This document shows, in pieces, positions 63,422-64,000 of a stretch of 64,000 nt of DNA. Each line of letters starts with the position of its first letter. The stretch's first letter is position 1. A model generated the notes under the pieces. That model had not been told where the DNA came from, ran no database searches, and saw only the letters and a program-made list of their open reading frames with translations. The position numbers and the translations under genes are program-made. This DNA comes from an uncultured Aquimarina sp. (lineage in GTDB: Bacteria; Bacteroidota; Bacteroidia; Flavobacteriales; Flavobacteriaceae): contig NZ_CANLYD010000002.1 of NCBI RefSeq assembly GCF_947495315.1, positions 372,001 to 436,000 on the forward strand. Direction: 5' to 3'.

Positions 63422-64000
63422 ATGCGCTTATTTTTAGTTGTTGTATTCACTTTATTTTTTATCACAGATAATGCTGCTCAAAGTATCACAGTACTAAGTA
63501 GATCAAATAATCAACCGATCCCTAGTGTTACAATTCACAATAAAACAAAGTCAAAAACAGCTATAACCGATTTTGATGGAATGGTTGATATTTCGGTTTT
63601 TTCGGAGACTGAAACGCTATATTTTATTCACATTTCTCATATCACTGCTACATCAACTAAATCTGAAATTATTGCATCTTCTAATATTGTATATCTTGAA
63701 GTAGATGAAAACCAATTATCAGAAGTTGTTATTTCGGTTTCTAAATGGGAGCAAGATAAAAAAGATGTTACCCAAAAGATTGTTAGTATAACCTCTGATG
63801 AAATAGCTTTTTCTACACCACAAACTTCTGCGGATCTTTTACAAAGTAGTGGTCAAGTATTTATACAAAAAAGTCAATTAGGAGGAGGTAGTCCAATCAT
63901 CCGTGGATTTTCTACTAACAGATTATTGCTTACGGTAGATGGAGTTCGTATGAATAACGCAATTTTTAGAGGAGGAAATGTACAGAATGTAATCTCTGTG
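63422..64000 (+). CDS. TonB-dependent outer-membrane receptor, 3' truncated by window end
   Basis: 193 codons from the ATG at 63422, 3 bases after recO, open to the window edge. A signal peptide (about 1-19) precedes a carboxypeptidase-regulatory-like beta domain (about 22-95; PIPSVTIHNK, TDFDGMVDI) and the plug start (about 105-193; SGQVFIQKSQLGGGSPIIRG, VDGVRMNNAIFRGG). It resembles heme/siderophore-type receptors. The missing barrel prevents a ligand call. Confidence 0.88.
   Translation, partial: MRLFLVVVFTLFFITDNAAQSITVLSRSNNQPIPSVTIHNKTKSKTAITDFDGMVDISVFSETETLYFIHISHITATSTKSEIIASSNIVYLEVDENQLSEVVISVSKWEQDKKDVTQKIVSITSDEIAFSTPQTSADLLQSSGQVFIQKSQLGGGSPIIRGFSTNRLLLTVDGVRMNNAIFRGGNVQNVISV

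Overview
The window is 64 kb of AT-rich chromosome from a marine-type member of the Bacteroidota, most likely family Flavobacteriaceae. Several independent signs agree: a gliding-motility lipoprotein (GldH), PorZ of the type IX secretion system (T9SS), a T9SS-sorted subtilase, Bat aerotolerance proteins, FecI/FecR/TonB-receptor signalling, and TAnnTTTG promoter boxes with few Shine-Dalgarno sites. The genus cannot be fixed from the sequence alone. Nothing looks like a prophage, insertion sequence, CRISPR array, rRNA or tRNA, and coding density is high.

Layout. 1-5071: tail of a flavodoxin-fold reductase, then batB-batC-batD-batE. 5075-11681: a DUF418 membrane protein, a small flavobacterial protein, a SulP anion transporter with a beta-carbonic anhydrase, a second SulP transporter, and CvpA. 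11768-19650: an ECF sigma factor, FecR and TonB receptor on the minus strand, facing a plus-strand trio of a transglutaminase-like 7TM protein, an ATP-grasp ligase and a beta-barrel. Near-identical 30-bp elements precede both arms. 19749-30086: housekeeping genes (pheS, trpS, plsC), a putative CREST-family hydrolase, a BlaI/M56-TonB repressor-sensor pair with three operator palindromes, a large alpha/beta hydrolase, and two paralogous lipoproteins preceded by terminator-like leader hairpins. 30225-34653: a lipoprotein, ECF sigma and dual-membrane anti-sigma/beta-barrel operon, recA, and a small unannotated transcription unit with the same kind of promoter. 34654-44442: trhO, ricT-gldH and two tandem class A penicillin-binding proteins, then a split CoA-transferase with a peroxiredoxin gene between its subunits. 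44443-57541: a small-ORF gap, a phosphodiester glycosidase, an acetyltransferase, a 1305-residue T9SS-sorted subtilase, a YheT hydrolase with a bestrophin, an SDR with an AraC regulator, a thioesterase, an EamA transporter with an ArsC-like protein, DinB and a DUF4163/DUF3298 lipoprotein. 57728-64000: a cystathionine gamma-synthase-type enzyme, glutamate dehydrogenase, porZ-recO and the start of a TonB receptor.

How it fits together. Much of the window concerns the cell envelope: peptidoglycan synthesis, T9SS and gliding, outer-membrane receptors, and two envelope-sensing ECF systems. Each ECF system appears to have its own promoter type, visible as repeated elements. The most unusual content is the dual-membrane anti-sigma operon with its predicted small co-regulated transcript, the ECF-linked transglutaminase/ATP-grasp/barrel operon, and the paired lipoproteins with hairpin leaders. 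All functions are read from sequence motifs and remembered family features; no database search was possible.
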